From: Rhyzopertha dominica
Taxonomy: Eukaryota > Arthropoda > Insecta > Coleoptera > Bostrichidae
NCBI GenBank assembly: GCA_025024175.1
Contig: QCXZ01000041.1
Span: 615,786-679,785, forward strand
DNA length: 64,000 bases
Reading direction: 5' to 3'
Part shown: positions 32,818-43,989 of the stretch, piece by piece
Numbering within the stretch: position 1 is the first letter of the stretch
How the letters are laid out: every line of letters starts with the position of its first letter
The notes under the pieces: generated by a model
What the model saw: only the letters and a program-made list of their open reading frames with translations
Databases searched by the model: none
Told to the model about the DNA's origin: nothing
Translations under genes and position numbers: made by a program

Positions 32818-34685
32818 CCTCTTTTTGTAAGAATGCTACCTTCCACTGGTGTCAGTGGAAACGGTATGTATTACACCATCTCTCCCCACTGGGCTGTAAA
32901 ACGTGGCGTTTTCTCCAGATGTCTTTGGGAGCGTATAATGCGGTTTTATTACTGCGGTGCCTTTTTTGTCCCTGGAAGCTATTAATTCATCATTTTTACC
33001 AGTTGGAGAAGCAGTAGGCTTTTATACGTTTATAATATTTCTTAATACGAGTTGCAGTACGTTATTTTATTCAAGATGTTATTTTTTATCCCATACTTAT
33101 CGGTTCTTTTTTATCTCATTTTCGTGATACAAAATAGATATAATAATACTTTCGGTTAAATTAAAAAAAGTGGCATAGCCAAGAAATTCAAGCGTAAATA
33201 GGTGAGATGCGAAACCAAATCATTAGTTACTACCAATTGTATTTGTCACACTACATTCGTTTTAATCAATTTTTCTCACAAAGTTGTTACTCGTGTCCTA
33301 AAACAGTGTAAGCGCCTATAGACATGTATATGAAACGTCTTTTTATTCTTAATTTAGATGATAATAAAAATAGACCATCATATTGAATACAAAATATAAA
33401 GTAATGTTTGTAAAACATAAATGAATTAAAAATTGTTCTTGTCAAAACGTAATCAGTAAAGTGAACGATACTATGACTAAATTGGCGTCAAACTAGACAG
33501 GCGTCGAATGAATTTTGGGACTGCTACTATTTATTTTAGCTATGCCATTCGCCTATTCGTCGACGTGTAATACTAACGTTTAAAACAATTCCCGCTTAAA
33601 GTACAAACTAATCAATTTCATGATTGAAATAATAATATGTGGCCCAAATTGTGAAAATTACAAAAAGAATATTCTTTATTGAAGACAAGCCATTGCCAAT
33701 TTAATTCGCAACGTTCTTAGGTTTAGGTCACAAATTAATTATTTTTATCGTAATAAACTATAGATCTAGGAACATATTACATCAAAATGTAGAAACTACG
33801 AAAATAATAATGCATTGTGCTTTGCAGTCGATTGCAACCATTTGGTTCACCCCTGTATGCTCTACTCGGTCAAACGGTTAAAAGAGATATCTGTAATAAC
33901 ATTATTTTCACTGCGATATCATCTTAATTTTAAATCCAAGTATTCGTCGTTGTGNTTACATTCGTGTGACTAGTTTTTCGCATTCCTCGTTTTTTTTGTC
34001 TACTATTCTGGCGACCCGTGCCGCATTATAATTGGTCGTTTTTTGTGAACCCACAGCAAAAAAAGGGACCAGTCCACTTTTGCGCTGCGTTGTTAGTATC
34101 GGCATTGATATGAACGTGAGTGCGTGTAGGTAAAACGGTGTGTTTTTAAATTTGCGTTTTCGAAACTGATTTTTGAGTGTTGGTGGCTAGAATTGGTGTA
34201 TGGACAAACGTCATACTGTACTACGTTTGAGAAATAATGTAAGTGATGTTTTGTAGCAGTAAATATGATTGGGTACGCGTCACTTTTATTTGCTGAGAAC
34301 AGTAACGAATGATTTATATAGATACTTTGAGTTATTAATTCCATCATATAAAATTGTAGAATCATTTGTGTCATAAATTCTAAAGCACTCTGAAGTGAAG
34401 TTTAAAGTAGTAAGGACTCTAGTAATTAAAGTTAAAAGAATCAAAGAGAAGCGTCGTGATAAATTGCCTTCTAAACAATGCAATTCAGTCAAAACAAACA
34501 AAAACGCTCAAGTGGTAAAAAATTCTGAGATTTGCATAGTTTATATATGTAGTGAAGACTTCAAAGAAGGCTAATTTAAAAAATTGTGGTAAATATGTAA
34601 CTTTATCACAAGCTTTTAAGTGTTCAGTTAGTTCTAAGACAATAGAGTTAAAGTAATTAATTTTAAGAGACATATTTTGGGCTGC
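32818..34685. other. Gene-free AT-rich DNA
   Basis: No coding frame or recognisable element. One N base occurs at about 33955. Confidence 0.4.
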
Positions 34686-35211
34686 TTAAAACATGTTTTT
34701 GGCCTATGTCATATACACGATTTCCAAAAAGCATTCGATCAATTTGACCATTTCGTTCTGTTCTTCGCTCATAAATTTATTCCAATCATACCTGCAAAAT
34801 CGTCAGCTTAGCGTTAAATACAGAAACTATGTCTCTGCTTCATACGTTGTTACATCCGGTGTGCGTCAGAGTTCAAATCTTGGTCCGTTGCTTTTTCTCC
34901 TCTATATTAATGATATTGTAGACATAATTCAGTGCGAGAAGCTACTTTTTGCAGACGAACTAAAGATAATTCTATGGAATATACACAGTATAGGATTCGT
35001 TGATAAATTCCTTTTTGTAGACCATATTGATAATATTCTCGTTAACAGTTCCAAAAAATTAGGTTTTATTTATAGAAATTGCAGGGATTTTCGTAACGTG
35101 CAGCCTTTAAATGTATTGTTTTTCTCTGTAATCAGATCCCAGTTAAAAAATGCGGTAGTCATTTGGCATCCCGTTTTATTAGTAAGCGAATATTTTACAA
35201 CAAACAAATAA
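34686..35211 (+). mobile_element. CR1/Jockey-like LINE reverse transcriptase remnant
   Basis: One frame reads DFQKAFDQFDH (motif A of the LINE reverse transcriptase). A shifted frame continues as LFQSYLQNRQLSVKYR, then TSGVRQSSNLGPLLFLLYIND and LLFADELKI. The catalytic FADD has become FADE. The tail part FIYRNCRDF and IRSQLKNAVVIWHP follows after a deletion. The copy is inactive. Confidence 0.9.
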
Positions 35212-36208
35212 TTGCACAATAAACCACAAATCGACAAAAAAATTACCCGACCACACAATCAACAGCTTCATATTCTAACTATCTTTTAATAATATCACTC
35301 TCTACTTCCCCACATCGTACACCGATTAACCAAATAAATCTCGAGAGGGAAAGAAAGACACACAGCCAGCTATTAGGGGAATAACAAGGTAATAATCGTT
35401 TAGAACAGCGGAAAACAAAAGTGTGATTAGTTCGCTTTGAAACTGCTAACTAAGGTGCAACTCGGAATCGAACTTCTCTCAAGATTTATAGCGGTTCGAT
35501 TTGTACGAGATAATAGCGCTGTCCCTAAATTTCCATTTATATTGTTGTACTCTTGTACTTTACTCGATTAATACTGCTTCTTAGGGACGCTTAATTTAAC
35601 GTGAATTTTCTCCCGAACGACTTTATGAAATTGGCCGTTTCCGACTGGTTGCGAAGAAAAGTTTCATTAGCATGAAGCGTTATAATTTTTATGGGTGTTC
35701 CGAGCAAACTTCGCACAAAAGGAAGTTAATTTCCTACACCGAAAGGAAAGTGCTTGCGAATCTAACGCGATTTTAGTTGCGTGAAGAATTTTTTATGCCT
35801 TTCGAGTAGTTTTCCTCTCATGTGGACAAAACAGTTTTCTTAAGTATGTATCTTTGGTTTAAGCTTTTTAGGATATATTGCATCTTCTGCTGAATAAAAG
35901 TCTCGAAAATATTAAATGTGCTGTATTAGTATGAATAAATAATATTGCATCATGAAATTTTGCTTTTTTGTGAATGGTTGAACTGGTTTCTATGCTATTT
36001 TTTGGAGAAAGTCTATATGAAACACAACAACTGCTTTTTTACAGCCCTAATAGCGACAGATGGAGTAAGGAAGGTCACTCTTTTAATAAATCGCATAAAT
36101 AGTTTTGTTTATCACAGCATTAGCTTAAAATTTATATTATCTACTAGGTACTGAATATTTACTAATGCCCTCAACATAATTATTTAATAGAAGTATCATA
36201 ACGAGGGA
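35212..36208. other. Gene-free DNA with an ordered island at about 35.56-35.83 kb
   Basis: Bases 35560-35830 have higher GC and many mixed motifs (for example CGTTATAATTTTTATGGG, a Hox-type site) compared with AT-rich flanks, and no frame. This is a candidate regulatory element only. Confidence 0.35.
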
Positions 36209-36675
36209 TTTTCCCTGACATACTAAAATTGACTAAAGTTATTTCCATATTAAGAAGAGGAAATATCAATGCACCTGATAATTATCGTCCCATTTGTTCA
36301 GTATCAGTATTTGGTAAAGTTGTAATAACAAAAATCCATGAGGTGACGTAAGTATCATGCTTTTTTCATGCTTATACATATAATATGTATCATACTCTTT
36401 AAGAAATGCATAAACGTAAATATCAATAGCTACAGCCTGCGTTTTAACAGAACTATGATAAGAGATCTGCAAATTTGTTAGCAACTACACTATACAGTCG
36501 GAAAAATTTCTTCAACCTACTTTTGCATAATGAGTTGCCAAACAATGTAATAAATTTAGAATCCCGTAAGTTTAAAATTGATATAAATATAAATATAAAA
36601 CTATTTATACTTAGATTTGATGAATTGTACAATGAAAAGAAAGACGGAGAATTAAATTATGTAAAAAATATATAA
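36209..36675 (+). mobile_element. Internally deleted LINE remnant
   Basis: Bases 36209-36345 read FPDILKLTKVISI, then NAPDNYRPICSVSVFGKVV, the start of a LINE reverse transcriptase ('NYRPIS'). Bases 36475-36675 read FFNLLLHNELPNNVINLESRKFK, typical of the extreme C-terminus of the same class. The middle is missing. Confidence 0.75.
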
Positions 36676-36679
36676 ACAG

Positions 36680-37528
36680 GAATAAAACTCACCAATATAT
36701 CTATACTCAGACGGATTTATCCAACGATATGTGCAAATAGTAAAACAAATGACGAAAAAGGCGTTGTATAACCACAATATTTTTTATAACAGATATAAGA
36801 CCGTGTACTGGTAAAAGAAACTTAGCTAAAACCATGGGATTATAAAAAAATAAAAATCTATGGCATAGTGAACACCAAAATATGAAAAAGAATGACAACT
36901 AACAAAAATCATCCATCCATATNTATTAACTATAAAAACAGTGTCGTAATGAACCAGAATAACAGTAAAACAAACAGNAGTCAGTTTTATGTTCAAAATA
37001 TGTTAGATGACGCATTCTTCTGCTTTAAAAAAGCTTCTTCTCAACATATATAGCAAATAATTCTAGTCGGCGTGGAATAAATGAAATGTCAAAGTTTGAT
37101 TTGCTTCAGTATTCGAGTTCTTTGCCCGAAAAAAATAATAGCTTTTTGAAACAAGTCCTGCTACTTGCGTCTACCGTCATTTCCGGTTGATAAAAGTGTA
37201 TTAAATCCGAATCGGTCAAAGGACGAAAGTAGTGCGTGTGCATGACAAGAATCTCGTAACCAGGGTTACTTGATTCTCCGGACCCGTTGCAGGACGTCGA
37301 AATGAAATATCTGTCTTCGGGTGGGTTATACTTGGCGCATTTTCAATTTCATATGGATACTCTTTGAGACGGACACTTCAATTTGCGTTGATACTTTTAT
37401 TTTCAGTCTCTGTGTAGGAATTGGCTCGTGATGTTACCGGACGTGAAAAATGTCGTTTCTTCGGAGAACTCTAGACGACTATATTGTTATTTCCTTTTGA
37501 AATTTAATATGCTTGCAACGTAAAGTAA

Positions 37529-37530
<2 letters not shown>
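36680..37530. other. Gene-free DNA
   Basis: AT-rich up to about 37.1 kb and then a more mixed island at 37130-37460. No frame. Two single N bases occur at 36923 and 36978. Confidence 0.35.

Positions 37531-37534
<4 letters not shown>

Positions 37535-37578
<44 letters not shown>
37535..37578. repeat. (TA)22 microsatellite at a LINE 3' end
   Basis: An uninterrupted TA dinucleotide tract of about 44 bases. It begins some 45 bases beyond the stop codon of the adjacent minus-strand LINE, so it is probably the simple-repeat tail of that retrotransposon. Confidence 0.9.
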
Positions 37579-37579
<1 letters not shown>

Positions 37580-37580
<1 letters not shown>

Positions 37581-39600
37581 CAGTTTCCTTTTTTTTACCC
37601 GTTTAAAGGTATGCAGTGTCTCTCACTCGTTTACTGTCTTTTGTAATATTTTCTTCCACTTAGTCCTGTCCTTTGCTATTCTTCTAGCTTCGTCCCAGGT
37701 GAGGTTTCTTTTCCCCCAGGTCTCGGCCACTGTCATGTTCCATGTTTTCTGCGGTCTTCCTCTTCTTTTCTTTCCTTGTACTTTTGCCTCCCACACTAGT
37801 TTTGCTGGTCTTTCCTCGTTCATTCTCACCAAGTGCCCGAACCACTTTAATTTATTCTTTTCCATAGTTTGTTTAATCGGATCTATTTCCAATTCTTCTC
37901 TGATTATGTCGTTTCTTATTCTGTCCATTCTAGTCACCCCTTTAACACATCTCAAGTATTTCATCTCTGTTGCCTGCAGTCTACTTAAAAGTCTATCACT
38001 TAACACCCAACTTCCACTACCATACGTCAATATTGGTCTATAAATGGTCTTGTATACCGTCATTTTTGTCTTCTCACTTATTTCCTTTTTACTTTTTAAC
38101 GCCCTGTTTAGTGAGTGGTACACCTTTATTGCACTAGTGATTCTTTCATTTATTTCTTCATCCATACTTCCATTGCTTTGTATTGTAACACCTAGGTACT
38201 TAAAACTTTTAACCTGTTCTATTTGTTTCCCATTTATCGTTATGTCCATCTTTTTGTCCACCATTGTTTTAGTCTTGCTCGTATTTATTAACATTTTACA
38301 TTTTGTTAGTTCATGCTCCTACAACTTTGCTGTAACTTTTCTTCATTTTCTGCACAGATCATCAGGTCTTGTGTAAATGTGCAAATGCACATTCTGCTAG
38401 CTTTATCACCTTTAATTTTCTATACCCTAATTTGACTTCGTTAGCATTGTTGTGTAGTTCCCACAATATATCGTCCATTACCATGATAAACAGTTATGGG
38501 CTTAACACCTCTCCTGGCCTTAATCCATCCACTACTTGAAAAATCCTGTGATTCCATGTTGCTTGTTCTGACATAATTTTTTGTGCCACTGTATAAACTC
38601 TCTATGCTTTTTCTGAGCTTATTATTTATACCTGTTTTCTTCATACTTTCCCAGACCACTTTTCTAGGGATGTTATCAAATGCTTTCTCTAAGTCCGGGA
38701 ATGCTAAACAGATTCCTTTTTCTTTGCCTATCTTTTCCGCCATTTGTTTAATCGTAAATATATGGTCCTGGGTGCTTCGCCCTCTTCTAAACCCGCTTTG
38801 TGCTTCGTGTAATTGTGGTTCCAACTTTTAATCTTGCTTCAATCAGTCTTTCATAAACTTTTGCTACTACTATAGTTCCCACATTCTTTTGTGTCTCCCT
38901 TTTTATGTATTGGCACAATTATTCCCATTTTCCAGTCATCTGGTACTGCTCCTTTATTCCATGCCATGTTAAGTATTTTTGTCAGCACTTTCCCCCCTAT
39001 GGGACCAATACGTTTCAACATTTCTGGTGCAATTTGATCATGCCCTGCCGCCTTTCCTCTTTTTATATTATCAACGATCTTTTTTACTTCTTCCTCCTCT
39101 ATAACGTTCTGTTGTTGTTATTCAACACTTCTATAATTCGTTTCTCTGACTTGTGTGCAATTTGTTTCGGTTTCTGGGTTGAGTAATTCTTCGAAATATT
39201 CTTTCCATCTGTTCATTATTTCACTGCCTTCTGTCAGTATTTTCCCTTGCTTGTTTTTTTTATCTGACCTGCAATGTATTTTTTCTCATGTTTGGCATTC
39301 TTTAGTATATTATAAAATAGTTTCTGGTTTGCTTTGCTGTTTTCCTCCATTTTCATCCCAAATTCTTCCCAGGCCTCCCTTTTGGCTTCTTTTACCAATT
39401 CTTTGNCTTTTATTCTCTGCTCTTTGTATCTTGTGTAATTTTCTATTGTTTGCTTTGCAATATATTGTTTCCTTTTTTTCTTTGCTACATGGCTTTTTAT
39501 CTCCTCATTCCACCAATGAGTCTGTTTTTTCCTTTTGTCTACTAAGATTTTTACACCCCCTCCCCTGCTGTGCTCACTAATATTTCCTTAAATTTCATCC
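37580..39600 (-). mobile_element. RTE-like non-LTR retrotransposon, frameshifted
   Basis: Read on the minus strand from 39560 downward: WWNEEIKSHVAKKKRKQY and AKREAWEEF (linker), GRWKEYFEELL-like, GHDQIAPEMLKRIG, VPDDWKMGIIVPI, HEAQSGFRRGRSTQDHIFT, LEKAFDNIPR and VKSFKYLGVTIQSNGSM. It ends with YRPILTYGSGSW and RRGRPQKTWN plus DRTKWKK, then a stop at 37623. This order is that of an RTE-like LINE. The catalytic ADD is destroyed (TQD) and several frames shift. The 5' endonuclease domain is not seen, so the copy is 5' truncated. Confidence 0.9.
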
Positions 39601-40504
39601 AGACTATAGTTCTAAGTCATCTTCATTTCCTATGCTATTTATTATTTCAGAAATATTAATACAAATTTTAAATTACGGACACATTTGCAGGTCGTGTTAT
39701 TAATCGCTGTAGTCACAGGAAATCTAAAGTAAACCAGCTCGAAAGTATAAAAACCGTTTTAAGCTAAATAACACACCACACACCTCTCTAAATATATTTC
39801 TGCAGCTTCTTCATATTTTCTGAATTCAGCGAAATCCTCATTGCATTAATGATAATCATTTTTGTAGTGGTTTTCGCAACCTGCGATACTGGAATTACCA
39901 GCCTTAAAACTGTGCCCCATCCCGTACCATTAATCTTTCTTAATAGTCTGAGGAATTTTATGCAAAACTTGCCATTATCCCGTAGTGAAGTGTGACGGAC
40001 TTATCTCGGGGCCCTCTCCGATTACGGCGCAAATCGCGTGTCATTTGTTAACTCCTGGAGCGCTGAGAAAGCACAGGTGCATGCCGGGTAATTTAGCCAG
40101 GATTTACTGCCTAACACGGGAACACCCCCACCCACCCTAATAGGTCTAATTCTTTTCTTTCTTTACCGAAGCCACAAGGAAATCTATTTTTCATCTGCTC
40201 TATCTACCCGACGGCGATGTTTAAAATGAAGACGTCATCTGTTTTCAGGGTCTCGTTCTCGTGTTTGCTTGTGGTGCTTAATCACTATACCATTTAGCCA
40301 GTGATTATTGTATCATAGTTCGCGTTTTACTTTTAGTAACAGAAAGCATGTAACTCACACTAACCTATCTTACCTTCGTCCATTTAGTAAATTACTTATA
40401 TTGTCTTAAATTTTTTATTAAATAATATTATTGCTTGGAACCAGTTGCGTTTCTACTACTAGAATCTTACCATAATCACCAGTTGGGACAATAAATTAAT
40501 TAAG
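39601..40504. other. Gene-free DNA with a GC-richer island at about 39.83-40.26 kb
   Basis: The island has balanced composition, CpGs and no long frame, in contrast to the AT-rich flanks. Its style (mixed AATTTAG/TAATTA and GC blocks) is that of conserved noncoding DNA, but conservation cannot be seen from one sequence. Confidence 0.35.
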
Positions 40505-40850
40505 TTTGCTCCTTTTAGATTTCTCGAAGGCATTTTACTAGATAAATGTTGAGACCCTTTTATTTGAACTAAGCTATTATAGAGGTAATGAAAACTGTAA
40601 GTTTTGGTGCGTTTTGTTTGATATCAGTGTACCAAGAAGTTGTAGTAGGTACTCAGTTTTCAACTTTTGAGGTTCCCAAGGTAGAGTAATCGGACCCTTG
40701 TTATACTCAATATATACAGTGCAGAAATAATAAACTCTACTATTCACTCTAGTGTATAAGCCTATGCAGATTATATCCATTTGTAACTATTCCAGGGAAC
40801 ACAATTTTAGTATATATATGTACCAAACTTTGGTATTTACAACCAGTAAA
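40505..40850 (+). mobile_element. CR1/Jockey-like LINE reverse transcriptase fragment
   Basis: Frames on the plus strand read LLLLDFSKAFY (motif A), FELSYYRG, GSQGRVIGPLLYSIYTVQ (motif B) and YADYIHL (motif C, catalytic ADD changed to ADY). Frameshifts separate them. Confidence 0.75.
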
Positions 40851-41171
40851 TATCAGGATATTATTATAAATGTTTTACTTCAAAAATTAATTCTGGATTG
40901 TTTTCATTACTGTTTATATGATGCTTACAGTCTCATTCTCATTTTATCTCTTGCCCTACTTCTATATAATTAACATGAATATTATTTCTTTTGTAAAAAA
41001 ATGTCGTCAATATTAAACACTTAGACATAGAATCTAATCAGTTGTTACAGTAGATTTTGTTTTCAAAGAACCCCATAAATTATAGATATAAATCTGTTAC
41101 CAAAGCTTTAAACTGAATTGCACATACAGTTTTGTTAAATTTTTGCTATTTTAACCTTGTTTTTATTTCAG

Positions 41172-41345
41172 GTGCATGTGTATAGTGTCCAGTGTTTCAA
41201 GAGGAGGATCAAGAGGAAAAAAGGCTGTCACAATTAATCAGGCAATGTATGTAATCTTTACAGAGCTCTTTGCGCCTAGTATTTCTACAAAAAAACGTAT
41301 TTTTTGTTACAGGTAGGGTAAGCAGCTACTGCAATGCCTGATAGG
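41172..41345 (+). other. Two candidate leader exons
   Basis: Exon 41172-41246 follows TTTTATTTCAG and ends before GTATGT. A 66-base intron ending in TTTTTGTTACAG leads to exon 41313-41345, which ends before GTGAGT. The second exon contains ATG at 41333 in the last four codons (MPDR). The pair is spliced like real exons but codes for nothing long. It could be an alternative start or leader of the same transcript as the exons at 24.7-25 kb. Confidence 0.45.
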
Positions 41346-41927
41346 GTGAGTCGTAGATAAATAAGACTAACCCATATTTGAACACTGTGGGTGGTGTGGG
41401 GGGTTAACTTTCGAGTGCATAGTGCATTGTGAATAAAGGTAAAAAAAACTGAACGGTGAGTTGTATCAAATAGTCGGTTTTATACAGGGAAGTATAGAAG
41501 TATAAATAAACAGTTGAGTCTTTAATGGCAGTATAAGTAAAATTTCAAGGACGATATTAACACTATTTTCTTTTATAGGTCGACACCACTTTAGAGGACT
41601 GATTTTTCATCATTTTTATTAAAATTTTTAACAGTAGAAAGTTGAGTTTTAATTATATTCATATTGTGTTATTAACTATTGATCCAATTATGCGGTGTAT
41701 AGGTTTCTGTTCACAGATTCGAGCAAAGTCATACAGGATGGCGTTTTGAATTATGATCACCACTAAAATATTACCATTAGGTTAGTATCTATATTTATTA
41801 AATAACTTTAGGATTGTTATTGCTCTTTGTGGCATATTTTTAGCTTTGGCAACTAAAAAAAATGACAAACTCATTTTGTGTTATGCATAAGCAGCGTGTT
41901 AAATCAAAACTTTTTCTTCTTTTACAG

Positions 41928-41996
41928 TATGGAGCAGAAGCAGATGGAGTACATAAAGCTACCAGTTAGAGACAACCATTCACTCAAGACATAAAG
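41928..41996 (+). other. Candidate leader exon with a 21-codon frame
   Basis: It follows a strong acceptor (TTTTTCTTCTTTTACAG) and ends before GTGTGT. ATG at 41929 opens a frame of 21 codons that closes with TAA inside the exon (MEQKQMEYIKLPVRDNHSLKT). This would be an upstream open reading frame if the exon is a leader. Confidence 0.4.
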
Positions 41997-41999
41997 GTG

Positions 42000-43309
42000 T
42001 GTGCTAATTTTAGTTAGTGATAATATATAGTGTTTTTTTTTATTGTAAAATAGATACTAATATCGTGAGTTTCAAGTTGGTTTTAGCGTTAAAAAGACGG
42101 TAGTACTAATACAATTTTGTAATTTAGCCTACAACCCCTGTAAAAATACGTGCACAAAATTCTGCACGTCTGAGTTCAGTAATTTTCTCCGTTTTTGAAA
42201 GTGACTTAATGGTCAAACCCAACCTCAGAGGTACCGATAAAAAAATAAGCAGATTACAACACAAGTATCGCCTTGTTTCTATGGTGTTTAATTGATTATC
42301 TATCTAATTTTCATAAAAGTCTTCATCACTTTTATCAACATTACCAGAAGTTCAAAATGTCTTGGACGCCTCTGTTTACATATGAGAAATGCACCGAAAA
42401 TGATTAATGATTGTGTTTATTTTGGAAGTCAGTAACGTCCAATGGAGTCCGGATTTTGGAGGTTTTATTTTCTTAAGAAAATGAGCCTTGATAAGTTACA
42501 AAAACAATCCATTCCTTGAATTATTAGCTGAATTAGTTCCTGTTCCTCAAAGTTCAACCCTTCTTCTCGAATCTCACGATGTAGGTGAGGGAGTAATAAG
42601 AAAACGCAGAATATAATTTTCCCCGGCAGTTTTAATGTTATCTTTGGGCGGAGTTATCTGAAGCAGAATAATTCCGCGGAGAAGGGATAATAAAGTACGG
42701 GATTGTAAAAATATTAATTGGTAAAGTTAGTCGCGGAGTAGGTACCCTCTGGAGTGCGAAGAGGAGAAGGACCATTTCTCGACTGCACAGTCTGAAACGT
42801 AACTAACTACAATTTGCTCATTGTTCCGGTACGGGCATTATCTTTATTAAGTTTTACTGCCGCCGAGCGGCGCGCACGGCTCTCACCCCGTGTAACAACC
42901 AAACACTCAGCTGTCTGACGCCAAGACGGCTACGACGCCGCCGCCGCCCCCAGATATTTGATACCGATAACGCAACCCCTTAACTGTTAAACATTCCGTT
43001 GCACAGGCTGGCCAATTTATTTTCGGGAAACACCGAATATAAATCGCGACTGGCATAATTAAAGCTGCCGCGCCGAATGAGACGTCAGATTATCTTAGAT
43101 GGTTGAATTTTAATTATTAATGTGGGGGTGGTTTCTTAGGTTGTACAGGGTGTCCCGTTTTCGTTGCAATTTTAGGGTGTCTCGGTAACTAGTAATGCTA
43201 GAGGGTTGCGGTTTCGACATTACTGTCTTACTTTTTTCTTGTGACTTGGGCTGTACCATTACCATGTTTGTATCGTCTTTTGTTTTAAAGCTATAAACAA
43301 CTTTCGAGT
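42000..43309. other. Gene-free DNA with a GC-rich island at 42.55-43.12 kb
   Basis: The island includes GCCGCCGAGCGGCGCGC near 42861 and a GCCGCCGCCGCCCCC run near 42935, the most GC-rich DNA of the window, with no long frame. It lies 0.6 kb after the candidate leader exon at 41.9 kb and might be a promoter or enhancer. An ACAGGGTG end-like motif at 43147 resembles the tip of the foldback element at 5222. Confidence 0.4.
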
Positions 43310-43985
43310 AAATGAAGGTGAATGTTTTCAGCGTCTATAATGTTAGACGTTTGTAATATTTTTCACCGTATAAAATTTTTGTTTTATCAAAGTCAGTCAT
43401 GTGTTTATTTATTTACGTACATATCTATCTGTTGCAGCCCAGTCAAAGCATACCTACTTTTCTTTTAGTTTGACCTATGTAACACTTGCCGCAAGAACAA
43501 GTAATTTTGTAAACACATTCTCTTTCTAAATGTACTTTATCTTTAGTAGAACTTAAAATTTCTTCTAAATTATTACACGTACTATCAACAACTAAAATAT
43601 CGTGTTTTCTAAGCATCCTCTTTAATTTTTCCGAAAGGCGTTGTACATAAGGCAAACTCAACTTCAATTTGCTTTGTCCTGGCTGAGAATTTACTTGATT
43701 TGGATGAGCACTTTTATTAAAAACTGACCAAATATTCTTCTTTCTCACTAGCGTCACTAGCGTTCTTTTCGTAAAAACTTCCGTCTGAGATTCTTTGTGC
43801 TCTAACAAATAACGTCCTTATAAGACAATTTTTTTGAGTGGGAGGGTGGTGTGATGTGGCATGTAAATATCAGTCTGTGAGTGTTGGTTTTCTGTAAACC
43901 TTTTTATTTTATGTTAGGTTTTTGGGTGTTCAAATGATTTAGAAACCTAACCAACTCTTCTATACCATGGGGCCACAATGTAAAT
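43310..43985 (-). mobile_element. Penelope-like element, C-terminal fragment with GIY-YIG
   Basis: On the minus strand, from 43985 downward: the region after YVDD with a deletion, then SVFNKSAHPNQVNSQP, LKLSLPYVQRLSEKLKRMLR and DILVVDSTCNNLEEILSS. It ends with CVYKITCSCGKCYIGQTKRK, the front half of the GIY-YIG nuclease. The frame breaks off at about 43443. Bases 43313-43350 resemble the terminal repeat of the 59.4 kb copy (GAATG-TTTTCAGCGTC). Confidence 0.88.
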
Positions 43986-43989
43986 AATA

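Noticed and set aside
37513..38043. A 176-codon plus-strand frame beginning in the TA repeat
   Set aside because: It is antisense to the RTE-like LINE and its first residues come from the microsatellite.
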